A stretch of 64,000 nt of DNA from Flavobacterium xinjiangense (GCF_900142885.1 NZ_FRCL01000006.1:1-64000), one strand, 5' to 3'. Positions 1 through 8,545 are shown, numbered from the stretch's first letter. Numbers and translations: made by a program. The notes: generated by a model not told the origin, from the sequence alone.

Positions 1-76
1 TACGTTGATAGGCTATAGATGTAAAGGCAGTAATGTCATAGTCGAGTAGTACTAATAACCCGTAAGCTTATGTACG
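1..76 (+). rRNA. rrl: 23S ribosomal RNA, 3' end (partial)
   Basis: The first ~76 bases match the conserved 3' end of bacterial 23S rRNA (the segment with GTCGAGTAGTACTAATAACC near position 40, followed by the terminal helix strand). The rest of the gene lies before the window. The exact 3' end is estimated from where conserved sequence gives way to a spacer hairpin. A 5S gene follows on the same strand, as in a standard rRNA operon. Confidence 0.9.
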
Positions 77-79
77 CTT

Positions 80-108
80 TTCTCTCCCGTCCAAAAGACG
101 GGAGAGAA
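80..108 (+). other. Hairpin in the 23S-5S spacer
   Basis: A perfect 12-bp stem (80-91 with 97-108, five-base loop) starts a few bases after the 23S end. No T-run follows directly, so it looks more like a processing or folding element of the rRNA precursor than a terminator. The function is inferred. Confidence 0.6.
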
Positions 109-230
109 GAAACTTTCTAATAAAAAAAACTTTTCTTTATCTCAGTATGTTAAGATATTACTATAATTATGAATTGTAAATTATTCAATTGTTAATTGTA
201 GATAATTGCCCAAAGCAATTATAACCTCTT

Positions 231-338
231 AAGGTGGTTATTGCGGCGGGGCTCACCTCTTCCCATCCCGAACAGAGTAGTTAAGCCCGCCTGCGCAGAT
301 GGTACTGCAGTTATGTGGGAGAGTATGTCGTCGCCTTT
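231..338 (+). rRNA. rrf: 5S ribosomal RNA
   Basis: The core CCCATCCCGAACAGAG near 262-277 is the 5S loop B/C signature. The 5' bases 231-236 pair with 332-337 to form helix I, giving a length of about 108 nt. The gene sits between the 23S end and two tRNAs on the same strand. Ends are accurate to a few bases. Confidence 0.92.
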
Positions 339-343
339 CTTTG

Positions 344-374
344 AAGACCCCATTCTAACGAATGGGGTTTTTTA
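344..374 (+). terminator. Rho-independent terminator after 5S rRNA
   Basis: The stem CCCCATT (348-354) pairs with AATGGGG (361-367) around a six-base loop and is followed by a T-run. It ends the rRNA transcript before the tRNA pair. Confidence 0.8.
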
Positions 375-405
375 TTCATACTTTTCCTTATAAGAAAAGT
401 ATATT

Positions 406-478
406 GGTACCTTAGCTCAGATGGTAGAGCAATGGACTGAAAATCCATGTGTCCCTGGTTCGATCCCTGGAGGTACCA
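406..478 (+). tRNA. tRNA-Phe (anticodon GAA)
   Basis: A cloverleaf can be folded. Acceptor strands 406-412 and 471-477 are fully complementary, the anticodon stem ATGGA/TCCAT encloses loop CTGAAAA with anticodon GAA, and the T loop is TTCGATC. The discriminator is A478. A complete CCA is not encoded, as expected for most tRNAs in this phylum. It is followed six bases later by tRNA-Leu. Confidence 0.95.
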
Positions 479-484
479 CAAAAT

Positions 485-570
485 GCTCGGATGGTGAAAT
501 TGGTAGACACGCTGGACTTAAAATCCAGTGAACAGCAATGTTCGTGCGGGTTCAAGTCCCGCTCTGAGTA
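485..570 (+). tRNA. tRNA-Leu (anticodon TAA)
   Basis: A class II tRNA with a long variable arm. Acceptor strands 485-491 and 563-569 pair with two G-U wobbles, the anticodon stem CTGGA/TCCAG encloses CTTAAAA (anticodon TAA), and the T arm is GCGGG-TTCAAGT-CCCGC. The discriminator is A570. It is probably cotranscribed with the preceding tRNA-Phe. Confidence 0.95.
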
Positions 571-575
571 CTAGA

Positions 576-612
576 AACTTCAGTTAGCTAACGCTGGCTG
601 AAGTTTTTTATT
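576..612 (+). terminator. Terminator after the tRNA pair
   Basis: An 11-bp stem (578-588 with 593-603, loop TAAC, two G-U pairs) is followed by TTTTTTA. It ends the tRNA transcript. Confidence 0.8.
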
Positions 613-818
613 TTTATAAAAATACTATTTACTTTATACTTTTTTTCTAAGTAAATCAGATATCGACTTTATTTTATTTAAGGTCTCTTGTATTCTATTT
701 TCAATTTTTTTTTTTATTATGTCGAACAAGTTTTTTTGTTTATAAATATTTTTTAATGTTAAATATTGGTAGGTTTCCTCTTATAAATGTATTATTTTTA
801 GCGTAAATATTCCATATA

Positions 819-1571
819 ATGAAATTAAAAGTAGTAATAGTTGACGATGAATCACACGCACGTAGTTTTTTAAGGAAATTATGCAATCATTTGTATAGTG
901 ATAAAATTGAAATTGTCGATGAATGTGACTCTGTAAGAAAAGCAGTTACTTCCATTAAAAAATACAATCCTGATATTGTTTTTTTAGATATTCAAATGCC
1001 AGAGGAAAATGGTTTTGAACTTTTAAAAAATTTTGAATCTATTCCATTTGAAATTATTTTCACGACAGCTCATAAGGAATATGCTATAGATGCTATTAGA
1101 AATAGTGCTATAGATTATCTTGTTAAACCCATTGATATTGAAGACTTTAAAAAGGCTATTACTCGTGTTGAGAGAGTAAAATCAGAGAAAAATAATTTTG
1201 ATCGTTATAAATTATTAGCTGAAAATATTGCCAATCAAAATACGGGTAAAGAGAGAATTGTTTTTCCCTCAAAAACGGGTTTTGAAGTAGTTCAAGCTAA
1301 TACAATTGTCTTTTGTAAATCGGAGGGGGCTTATACTACAGTCCATACTTTGGATAAAAATTATTTTACTTCGAAATCGTTTAAAGAGACTTGTGAATTA
1401 CTTCATTCCGCTAATTTTTTAAGAGTTCACAGAAGTTTTCTAATTAACATCAATTTTGTAGTTAGTTTCAGGTCTGATGAGTTTATTTTAGAAATGATTA
1501 CTGGTGATAAAATTCCCGTTTCAGATAAATCATTTACTAAAAAAGAATTGATTGATGCGATTTCTAAATAA
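819..1571 (+). CDS. LytTR-family response regulator
   Basis: A two-component response regulator of 250 aa. The N-terminal receiver domain (about 1-120) shows the acidic pair D9/D10, phosphoacceptor D57 in the motif FLDIQMP, T83, and K103 in YLVKP. The C-terminal LytTR DNA-binding domain (about 145-245) has the usual FVKSEGAYT-like and LRVHRSFLIN motifs. The 3' end overlaps the start of the propeller-type sensor kinase gene, so the two form a cognate pair in one operon. In this family the kinase phosphorylates the conserved Asp and the LytTR domain then binds promoter repeats. Target genes cannot be told from the sequence. The partner kinase gene is interrupted (see next entries), so this regulator may no longer receive its normal input. 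Confidence 0.92.
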   Translation: MKLKVVIVDDESHARSFLRKLCNHLYSDKIEIVDECDSVRKAVTSIKKYNPDIVFLDIQMPEENGFELLKNFESIPFEIIFTTAHKEYAIDAIRNSAIDYLVKPIDIEDFKKAITRVERVKSEKNNFDRYKLLAENIANQNTGKERIVFPSKTGFEVVQANTIVFCKSEGAYTTVHTLDKNYFTSKSFKETCELLHSANFLRVHRSFLININFVVSFRSDEFILEMITGDKIPVSDKSFTKKELIDAISK

Positions 1572-4116
1572 TTTTCTACTTTTTTTTGGCCTATTATTTT
1601 CTCCATATTTACTTTTGGGACAATATTATTCTTCAAAAAATTATTCGACTACAGATGGATTGCCTAATAATGCTGTTCGTTCTTTATTTTTGGATTCGAA
1701 AAACATTTTATGGATCGGAACTGAAAATGGTGTTTCAAGAATGGAGAATGGTTCATTTTCAAATCTTGATGAAACTGATGGTTTGGGTCATAATAGTTGT
1801 TGGGATATTAATCAAGATATAAATGGTAACATGTGGTTTGCCAGCTATGGAGGAGGAGTTAGTAAATACGATGGTAAAAAGTTCACTGTTTTTAATGTTA
1901 AAAATGGATTGCCTGTGGATCGTGTTCGAAAGTTATTTCCATATAATAATAAAATGTTTGTTGGGACTGAATTGGGTATTTCTATTATCGACATTAATAC
2001 CAATAAAGTAATTACACCTAAAGAAATTCTTCCTCATTTTGGTGTGTTTCTGGTTAGTGATTTTTTTATTTATAAAAATGTAGTTTATTTTTCGACTATT
2101 AATGAAGGTTTGTTTAAAGTTGATACTTCTACTTCTATTCCGAAAATTATTCCGGTTGTTGAATTCAAAATTACGGGTAATGACAAAGATCCGCATGTTT
2201 ATAGTTTGGGAAATTTCGGTTCTACACTCTATTCAAGCAATAAAGGATTTGTCAATATTTTTGATTTGGAACATTTAAAAAACGGGATTATATCTACAAA
2301 TACTTTTGGTCAATCTATTGTTTGGGACTACGTAAAAGACACCAGAAATGAAATTTTTGCTGCGGCTTGGGGCGTTTTCGACAGTGATGGCGGATTGTAT
2401 CAAATCACTAATAATAAGATGGTTAATGTTTCGGATTACTATGGCATTGATTCCCGAAATTTACTCAATGTGGTCTATGATAAATCAAAAGATATCCTTT
2501 ATGTAAGTTCGAAAGACAAAGGAATTTATGAAGTTCGGTTGAATAAAATGATAGATTATAACTTGTTTGATAAGAAATCGATTATTGATTTTGAAGTTTT
2601 TATTAATCAAAAAGTCATCTTGCATCACAATGGAATTTCTTTTTTTAATACTTCTAATACCCTTTTAAGTAGCATTCCCTTATCCGATTTTAAAAAGGCG
2701 GAAACCAATTTTATAAAGAAAACCAAAAAGCAATTGCCCACTCACAATGATGGTTTTTTTGAATTGAATTATGAGGTACCTGCAAGTGGTATTGACTTTT
2801 ATCGTCTCGTGAAGCATGATAAAGTCCTTTGCGTTAGCAGTAATATTGGAATTTTTGAAATTAACTTTGATGGGAAGATTATAAACTATGTTCCCATTCA
2901 TACCTATGAATTTGGTTTTACTCCAAACAATAAATTTTTTGAGACCAATCCTTATGGTGGTGCTCATGTATATGAGGATGTTTATAATCTGAAAGTAAAA
3001 TCTTTTGATGAAAAGGTTATGGCTATCGTCAAAATCCTCAATCATAATGACAGAACCTATCTTCTATCCGTTTTTAACGGGTTGTTTGTTTATAAAAACA
3101 ATCAGTTTCATTCTTATTTGGCTGAAGGAATTTGGAAAGAGAAAAAGTTCAAACATATTACAATAAACGACAAGGGCCAACTTATTTTGGCAGCTGAATT
3201 TGGGAATGTTTTTATTGTAGACGATTCAAAAAAATTTAAAATCCTAAAAACTATTTCTAAAAAAGAGATAGTGGGCAACACCATTCTATTTTTAGAATCG
3301 TATAAAGATTTTATTCTTATTGGAACCGAGAAAGGAATTAACCTCTACAAGGATGGTATTGTTCGATTAATTGACAAGGAGCAAGGATTAAAAGATGGCG
3401 CGGTTACCACCTCACAAATTTTTGAAAACCAATTGTGGTTAGGAACTAAAAAAGGATATTACACAATTGATTTAGAGCGATTAATAGCACCACAAACGAC
3501 TGTGTCAGAGATGACAATTTCAGCAATTGCTATCAATAATGTTCCCATCAGTTCCGCTAATTACAAATGGTTTCGTTTTAATTCCAAAGAATTAATTTGT
3601 GATTATAAAGACAATTCCTTTTCTATTGATTTTATCCCAAAAGGACATGCTTTTCCTAATAAATTAAAATTTAGATATCGTCTAAAAAGTACCAATCGAT
3701 GGAGTCCATATAGCGAAAAAACAAATCTGTTTTTACCTTATTTACCTTATGGTAAATATAATTTGGAAGTGGAAGTTTTTGATTCGAATGCAGGGAAAGC
3801 AACCATTTTTAAATTGTTAAAAATTTGCATTGAACCTCCTTTTTGGATGACTTGGTGGTTTATTGCACTTGTTGTATTGGTTCTATTTAATATTTTAGTC
3901 TATTTGATTTTTAAATCTAAAAAGAAATCAAGAGAAAAAGCAGTTATTCAAAAACGTATTGCAGAAACCAAACTGGAGGCATTGTTAAGCCAAATGAATC
4001 CTCATTTTACGTTTAATGCGATGAATGCTATACAAGATTATATTATCAGTAATGACATTGATAATTCGTTGAAATATATTGGAGAGTTTGCTAAATTAAT
4101 TCGTAAAACATTGTAG
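1555..4116 (+). CDS. Propeller sensor histidine kinase, truncated by in-frame TAG
   Basis: The N-terminal 853 aa of a LytS-like sensor kinase. In order: signal peptide (~1-22), repeated two-component-regulator propeller blades (motifs DGLPNNAVRSL, WIGTENGVSRM, NGLPVDRVRKL, LGTKKGYY), a Y_Y_Y domain (~690-760), one membrane span (~765-785), and a His_kinase-type dimerisation segment with candidate phospho-His 817 in SQMNPHFTFN. TAG at 4114-4116 then stops the frame right after RKTL. The same frame reopens at 4117 and encodes the missing ATPase domain. ATG 1555 is preferred over the adjoining TTG 1552. It overlaps the regulator gene by 17 bases. As read, the protein has a sensor and a His-containing segment but no ATP-binding domain. 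A sequencing error or nonsense mutation are both possible. Confidence 0.85.
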   Translation: MRFLNNFLLFFGLLFSPYLLLGQYYSSKNYSTTDGLPNNAVRSLFLDSKNILWIGTENGVSRMENGSFSNLDETDGLGHNSCWDINQDINGNMWFASYGGGVSKYDGKKFTVFNVKNGLPVDRVRKLFPYNNKMFVGTELGISIIDINTNKVITPKEILPHFGVFLVSDFFIYKNVVYFSTINEGLFKVDTSTSIPKIIPVVEFKITGNDKDPHVYSLGNFGSTLYSSNKGFVNIFDLEHLKNGIISTNTFGQSIVWDYVKDTRNEIFAAAWGVFDSDGGLYQITNNKMVNVSDYYGIDSRNLLNVVYDKSKDILYVSSKDKGIYEVRLNKMIDYNLFDKKSIIDFEVFINQKVILHHNGISFFNTSNTLLSSIPLSDFKKAETNFIKKTKKQLPTHNDGFFELNYEVPASGIDFYRLVKHDKVLCVSSNIGIFEINFDGKIINYVPIHTYEFGFTPNNKFFETNPYGGAHVYEDVYNLKVKSFDEKVMAIVKILNHNDRTYLLSVFNGLFVYKNNQFHSYLAEGIWKEKKFKHITINDKGQLILAAEFGNVFIVDDSKKFKILKTISKKEIVGNTILFLESYKDFILIGTEKGINLYKDGIVRLIDKEQGLKDGAVTTSQIFENQLWLGTKKGYYTIDLERLIAPQTTVSEMTISAIAINNVPISSANYKWFRFNSKELICDYKDNSFSIDFIPKGHAFPNKLKFRYRLKSTNRWSPYSEKTNLFLPYLPYGKYNLEVEVFDSNAGKATIFKLLKICIEPPFWMTWWFIALVVLVLFNILVYLIFKSKKKSREKAVIQKRIAETKLEALLSQMNPHFTFNAMNAIQDYIISNDIDNSLKYIGEFAKLIRKTL

Positions 4117-4560
4117 AATTCATCTAAACAAACGATAACTATTGAAGAAGAAGTGGAGTATTTGAAGTCTTACATTATTATTGAAAATATGCGTTTTGAT
4201 AACCGAATTGAAACTGAATTTCAAATAGGTGATGAAGTTGATGTTTATCATTCTAAAATACCAACCATGTTGTTGCAGCCTTTTGTTGAGAATGTTTTTG
4301 TTCACGCCTTTAACGCTGCGCATTCTTCTCCAAAACTGACAATCTCTTTTGAAATGTTGTCTAAAAATATTTTGGAATGCAAAATTATAGACAACGGAAT
4401 GAGCTTAAATGCTGCTAAAAAAACAAAATTTCATCAGTCTAAAGGTATAAAGCTTACTAAAGAAAGACTTTCCCTTTTGCAAAATTCCAATGTCAATCCG
4501 ATAGACATTCAATTAACGGAAAATAACGGAACGACAGTTACCATAAGACTGACGGTATAA
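4117..4560 (+). pseudogene. Detached ATPase (HATPase_c) part of the split sensor kinase
   Basis: This stretch continues in exactly the same reading frame after the TAG at 4114-4116 and needs only that one codon changed to give a full-length kinase of about 1001 aa. It begins NSSKQTITIEEEVEYL, the usual linker after the LytS-type phospho-His helix, then carries the N box (QPFVENVFVHAF), the D-x-G box (IIDNGMS) and the final box (GIKLTKERLSLL) of the GHKL ATPase fold. A GTG at 4153 could start a 135-aa fragment, but this would remove part of the linker and no clear ribosome binding site is visible. Expression by stop readthrough, reinitiation or suppression cannot be judged from the sequence. 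Confidence 0.8.
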
Positions 4561-4581
4561 TAGTTGAAAATGAATAATTAC

Positions 4582-4618
4582 AAAGGCTCCTGTCCAATTT
4601 TGGATAGGAGCCTTTTAC
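4582..4618. terminator. Bidirectional terminator
   Basis: A 15-bp stem (4582-4596 with 4601-4615, one G-U) with a four-base loop. The top strand ends in CCTTTT and the bottom strand also ends in a T-run, so it can act in both directions. It follows the split kinase gene. Confidence 0.75.
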
Positions 4619-4738
4619 GTTTACAAACTAATAATGCGCCTTCATAGCTTAAAAAGGTCCATTCATAAGACGATTTAATTTGGCTTTGGGTAATCCCATA
4701 TTTTTGTTGCAAAGAAGATAAATCAAAGTCCAAATCGT

Positions 4739-5011
4739 ATGCAAAAGTATTACTGTGAAAATTGTGGTTCCAAAAGCAACAGCATTTTGAGTCTAACAGA
4801 AAAATCATGTTTCCGGCATCCTCTTGGTAGCGGTAAAGGAAAGCATAAACTATACGAAGGGCCTGAAAAAGCTCAATACTTTTGTCAATATTGTGGAGCT
4901 ATATCTTCTTCAATTTTGAGTTTAACGAGCTTTTTATGTCCGCAACATCCAAAAGGGAATTGTAAAGGCAGGCATATACCTTTCTTTCAAAAAATAACTG
5001 AAATTGAATAA
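4739..5011 (+). CDS. Small protein with two tandem Cys-rich (zinc-ribbon-like) units
   Basis: This 90-aa protein is made of two copies of one ~38-aa unit. Unit 1 runs YYCENCGSKSNSILSLT then C-x2-HP, and unit 2 runs YFCQYCGAISSSILSLT then C-x2-HP. Each has a CxxC pair, an SILSLT segment, a C..HP pair and a KGKH/KGRH tail, suggesting two metal-binding knuckles. I recall similar duplicated small proteins in other Bacteroidota but know no assigned function. It overlaps the first possible (TTG) start of the next gene, so the two may be expressed together. The ATG at 4739 is the only Met start, though the frame stays open upstream, and a longer form cannot be excluded. Confidence 0.7.
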   Translation: MQKYYCENCGSKSNSILSLTEKSCFRHPLGSGKGKHKLYEGPEKAQYFCQYCGAISSSILSLTSFLCPQHPKGNCKGRHIPFFQKITEIE

Positions 5012-5024
5012 GACAATTTTAATT

Positions 5025-5570
5025 ATGGATTCTATTTTTTTGCATTTGCAAAATTTTACGGCTGTTTCTTATGTCGCTTTTGCGATTGTTTTGATGAGTT
5101 TCATCATAGAAGCTAAATCAAATTCGCCATACAAATCACTGCTAATTTCTAATAGTGGCTTTATTATTTATAACTTTAGCTTATTGGAATCGTCAGAAAT
5201 AGATTTTCCAATATATTTTATTCTTCTCAGTTTTTTGATTTGTTCTTGGTTCTTCGTTTTAAAGAATATTGAAGAGGAAGAAGATGAGGATAGAGGATTT
5301 TTAAGAAATTATCACAATGATAGAATTATTGCTTTTAACGAAATTGAAAACAACAACAAAAACTCCTCCTTAGCTGATAGCTCTTTATTCAATTTTAAAG
5401 ATTATTTAGTAAAAGAATCATCAAAATTTTTTGAAAGCAAATTGATGCTTTCTGTTATATTTTTTTTTGAAAATGATCCCATTCATTATGAACATCCACA
5501 ACGAAAGTTTATACACGCGTTTACATACTTAATTTTGATTTCTATTTTGGTGTCTTTTTTTCTCGTTTAG
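5025..5570 (+). CDS. Unknown multi-span membrane protein
   Basis: An unrecognised 181-aa protein. It has three hydrophobic segments in the first ~80 residues (around AVSYVAFAIVLMSFII, SLLISNSGFIIYNF and PIYFILLSFLICSWFFV), then an acidic stretch (IEEEEDEDR), a soluble ~85-aa region, and a final membrane span at the C-terminus (FTYLILISILVSFFLV). ATG 5025 is preferred; TTG 5004 in frame would add seven residues and overlap the upstream Cys-rich gene. Close spacing suggests cotranscription with that gene. No catalytic motif is seen. Confidence 0.65.
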   Translation: MDSIFLHLQNFTAVSYVAFAIVLMSFIIEAKSNSPYKSLLISNSGFIIYNFSLLESSEIDFPIYFILLSFLICSWFFVLKNIEEEEDEDRGFLRNYHNDRIIAFNEIENNNKNSSLADSSLFNFKDYLVKESSKFFESKLMLSVIFFFENDPIHYEHPQRKFIHAFTYLILISILVSFFLV

Positions 5571-5761
5571 TAATATAGTTTTAGGGAGTTAAAATTCATT
5601 TTTAAGATGAATATTTAAAGTATCAAAGAAATTCTGTTTTCACTCCAACTCTAATCTAAACTTTAACTTTTGTTCAATTTAATTATTTATTGTATTTGGC
5701 AAAAAAAAAAGTACTTTAGTTTCTTGTTTAATAAACAGTTGTCCAAATAAATTATTAATCT

Positions 5762-7381
5762 ATGAAAAGAAGATCCTTTTTAACTAATGCAACCCTTGCA
5801 TCTGCAAGTATTACCACACTTTTTATTACAGGCTGTACTTCAAGTACAAAAAAGGATGAAAATTCACAATCAGTTGAAAATTCTAATGTTTCATTTGAGC
5901 TTGATGAAGAAACCATCGGGAGTTTAAGAGAGAAATTAGCTTCTGGAAAATATACATCGGAACAATTAGTACAATTATACTGGAAACGAATTGAAGAAAT
6001 TGATGCAACTGGACCTCAATTGAATTCGGTTATCGAAATTAATCCAGATGCAGTTGCGATTGCCGTTGAAATGGATAAAGAAATGAAATCTGGCAAGAGT
6101 AGAGGTCCGTTACACGGTATTCCAATTTTGATAAAAGACAATATCGACACGGCTGATAAAATGCAAACGACGGCAGGATCTTTGGCATTGGAAGGCAATA
6201 TTGCGTCGAAAGATGCATTTGTTGTAAAAAAATTAAGAGAAGCCGGTGCTATAATCATTGGTAAAACTAATTTGAGCGAATGGGCTAATTTCCGTTCAAC
6301 TCAATCTTGTTCTGGCTGGAGTAGTAGAGGCGGACAGACAAAAAATGCCTATATTTTAGATCACAATCCATGTGGATCAAGTGCGGGTTCAGGTGTAGCT
6401 GTTTCTGCAAATTTATGTGTTGTTGCAGTAGGAACAGAAACTGATGGATCTGTAGTTTGCCCTGCTTCAGTTAATGGTGTTGTCGGTATTAAACCAACAG
6501 TTGGCTTGGTCAGTAGATCTGGAATTATTCCAATTTCAAAAACGCAAGACACTGCAGGACCTATGGCTAGAACCGTAACCGATGCTGCTATTTTACTAGG
6601 GGCAATGTCTGCGATTGACCAAGACGATGCTGTAACACTTGAAAGCAAAGGAAAGGCTCAAAAGGATTATACTACGTTTTTAGATGTAAACGCTTTGAAA
6701 GGCAAGCGAATTGGAATTGAGAAAAAACCACAAGGAAATAATAAATATATTAACGCACTTTTAGAAGATGCTATTAATGTTTTAAAAAAACAAGGTGCTG
6801 TCATTATCGAAATCGACTATCTGGATAAAATTAATACTTTAGGTCAAGCCGAATTTGACGTTCTTCAATACGAATTTAAAGATGGGTTAAATAAATATTT
6901 GGCTACTGCTAATGCTAAAGTAAAAACTTTGAAAGAAGTAATTGCCTTTAATAAAAGCAATGAAGATAAAGCTATGCCATATTTCAAGCAAGAAACACTG
7001 GAAAGCTCTGAAATGAAAAAAGGATTGGACGACAAGATATATGTTGATGCGTTGGCAAAAAGTTTTGAGGGAAGTAAAAGTATTCTAAATTCGGTTTTCA
7101 AAGAAAATAAGTTAGATGCCATTTGCGGAATAACAATGGGGCCGGCATGCAGTATCGACGTGATTTATGGAGACCGCTGGGGATACTCCTTGACAACTCC
7201 AGCTGCGGCAAGTGGATATCCACACATTACTGTTCCCTGCGGAATGGTTTATGAATTACCTGTTGGACTATCCTTTTTTTCAACACCTTATACTGAAGGC
7301 AAATTGATAGGATTAGGCTTTGCCTATGAACAAGCTTCTAAAAAACGAATAAAACCAGCTCTTAAACGTTCTTTTTTATAA
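5762..7381 (+). CDS. Amidase-signature family enzyme, exported lipoprotein
   Basis: A 539-aa amidase of the amidase-signature family, related to GatA and fatty-acid amide hydrolase, which hydrolyse amide bonds. The Ser-cisSer-Lys triad is visible: K125 (LIKDNID), cis-Ser S206 (CGSSAGSG) and nucleophile S230 (GTETDGSVV). The 24-residue spacing between the two serines matches that in the family. The N-terminus carries a twin-arginine-like KRRSFL motif, a hydrophobic stretch and a lipobox (LFITGC), so the protein is probably folded before export and then lipid-anchored. It has its own terminator downstream and no obvious operon partner. The substrate cannot be predicted. It is not GatA itself, which is cytoplasmic and lacks a signal. 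Confidence 0.9.
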   Translation: MKRRSFLTNATLASASITTLFITGCTSSTKKDENSQSVENSNVSFELDEETIGSLREKLASGKYTSEQLVQLYWKRIEEIDATGPQLNSVIEINPDAVAIAVEMDKEMKSGKSRGPLHGIPILIKDNIDTADKMQTTAGSLALEGNIASKDAFVVKKLREAGAIIIGKTNLSEWANFRSTQSCSGWSSRGGQTKNAYILDHNPCGSSAGSGVAVSANLCVVAVGTETDGSVVCPASVNGVVGIKPTVGLVSRSGIIPISKTQDTAGPMARTVTDAAILLGAMSAIDQDDAVTLESKGKAQKDYTTFLDVNALKGKRIGIEKKPQGNNKYINALLEDAINVLKKQGAVIIEIDYLDKINTLGQAEFDVLQYEFKDGLNKYLATANAKVKTLKEVIAFNKSNEDKAMPYFKQETLESSEMKKGLDDKIYVDALAKSFEGSKSILNSVFKENKLDAICGITMGPACSIDVIYGDRWGYSLTTPAAASGYPHITVPCGMVYELPVGLSFFSTPYTEGKLIGLGFAYEQASKKRIKPALKRSFL

Positions 7382-7408
7382 AAAAAATAGGCTAATTATT
7401 TTTTGAAG

Positions 7409-7442
7409 ATAGGGAGTAATAATTATTACTCTCTATTTTTTT
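7409..7442 (+). terminator. Terminator after the amidase gene
   Basis: A 12-bp stem (7409-7420 with 7425-7436, one G-U, loop AATT) runs into a T-run. Confidence 0.75.
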
Positions 7443-7531
7443 ATAGTACTATTGACAATTTTGCATTACCAAAAAGGAAATTTCGTATTTTGTTTTAATT
7501 ATAAGTACTAGGCGTGCATAGTATATTTCGC

Positions 7532-7539
7532 TATATTTG
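7532..7539 (+). promoter_or_regulatory. Candidate -7 box, TATATTTG
   Basis: This exactly matches the Bacteroidota TAnnTTTG box and lies 18 bases before the ATG of the flavin oxidoreductase gene. No clear TTTG -33 box lies at the right distance, so it is tentative. Confidence 0.4.
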
Positions 7540-7557
7540 TTTTAACTAAAAATATAA

Positions 7558-8511
7558 ATGATGATAAAGCCTACGCTAACTTCCCTTTTGAATATTAATC
7601 GCCCACTGATTATGGCGCCTATGTTTTTAGTTTCGAATACTAAAATGGTTATTGAAGGAATGAAATCGGGTGTGGCGGGTTGTATTCCTGCATTAAATTA
7701 TCGCACATTGGAGGAATTGCGTGGTTCAGTCGTTGAACTCAGAGCTGCTAAAGTTGCCGGCGGGAGTTTTGGTTATAATTTGATTGTCAATAAATCAAAT
7801 ATTAAATACAAAGATCAATTAGCGGTATTGTGTGAAGAAAAAGTAGATTTTATAATTACCTCTTTAGGATCACCCGAGGAAACTATTAAGCAAGCTCATA
7901 AAGTCGGAATTAAAGTTTTTTGTGATGTTACCGACTTGGCTTTTGCTAAAAAAGTGGAGAGTTTGGGTGCCGATGCTTTAATAGCGGTCAATAATCTGGC
8001 TGGCGGTCATAGAGGGGATCTTGGTCCAGAGGAATTGATTAAAGAACTAAATTTAAATACCACATTGCCTGTTATTTCTGCGGGTGGTGTTAGCACTAAA
8101 AAAGAACTAGATAACATGTTAGGTTATGGTGCTGTGGGAGTATCTGTGGGAAGTCCTTTTATTGCATCGTTTGAATCTGGGGTTTCACAGGAATATAAAC
8201 AGGCTTGTGTTGATTATGGTGCAAATGATATTGTTTTGACAGAGAAAATATCAGGAACACCTTGTACTGTTATTAATACGCCTTATGTTAAAAAAGCAGG
8301 AACTAAACAAACTTGGTTAGAACAAACTTTAAATAAAAATAAAACTTTAAAAAAGTGGGTAAAGATGATTCGATATATAATAGGATCAAATGCAGTTACT
8401 AAAGCTGCCACTGAAGTTACTTATAAAACAGTTTGGGTTGCTGGGCCAACAATTGAAAACACCACTGAAATAAGCTCGGTTTCTAAAATAGTTGATAAGT
8501 TATGTTTGTAA
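7558..8511 (+). CDS. Nitronate monooxygenase / NAD(P)H-dependent flavin oxidoreductase family
   Basis: A 317-aa FMN-binding TIM-barrel protein of the nitronate monooxygenase (2-nitropropane dioxygenase) family. It shows the N-terminal LIMAPM strand, the AGGHRGDLGP loop with the conserved His, and the phosphate-binding segments ISAGGVST and GVSVGSPFI. Members oxidise alkyl nitronates or reduce quinones or enoyl substrates using flavin. Which applies here is unknown. Two ATGs are adjacent at the start (7558 and 7561). It is convergent with nth, with a bidirectional terminator between them, and is probably monocistronic. Confidence 0.85.
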   Translation: MMIKPTLTSLLNINRPLIMAPMFLVSNTKMVIEGMKSGVAGCIPALNYRTLEELRGSVVELRAAKVAGGSFGYNLIVNKSNIKYKDQLAVLCEEKVDFIITSLGSPEETIKQAHKVGIKVFCDVTDLAFAKKVESLGADALIAVNNLAGGHRGDLGPEELIKELNLNTTLPVISAGGVSTKKELDNMLGYGAVGVSVGSPFIASFESGVSQEYKQACVDYGANDIVLTEKISGTPCTVINTPYVKKAGTKQTWLEQTLNKNKTLKKWVKMIRYIIGSNAVTKAATEVTYKTVWVAGPTIENTTEISSVSKIVDKLCL

Positions 8512-8545
8512 TTTTTTAAGAATATTTTTTTTTCATAAATTATTT

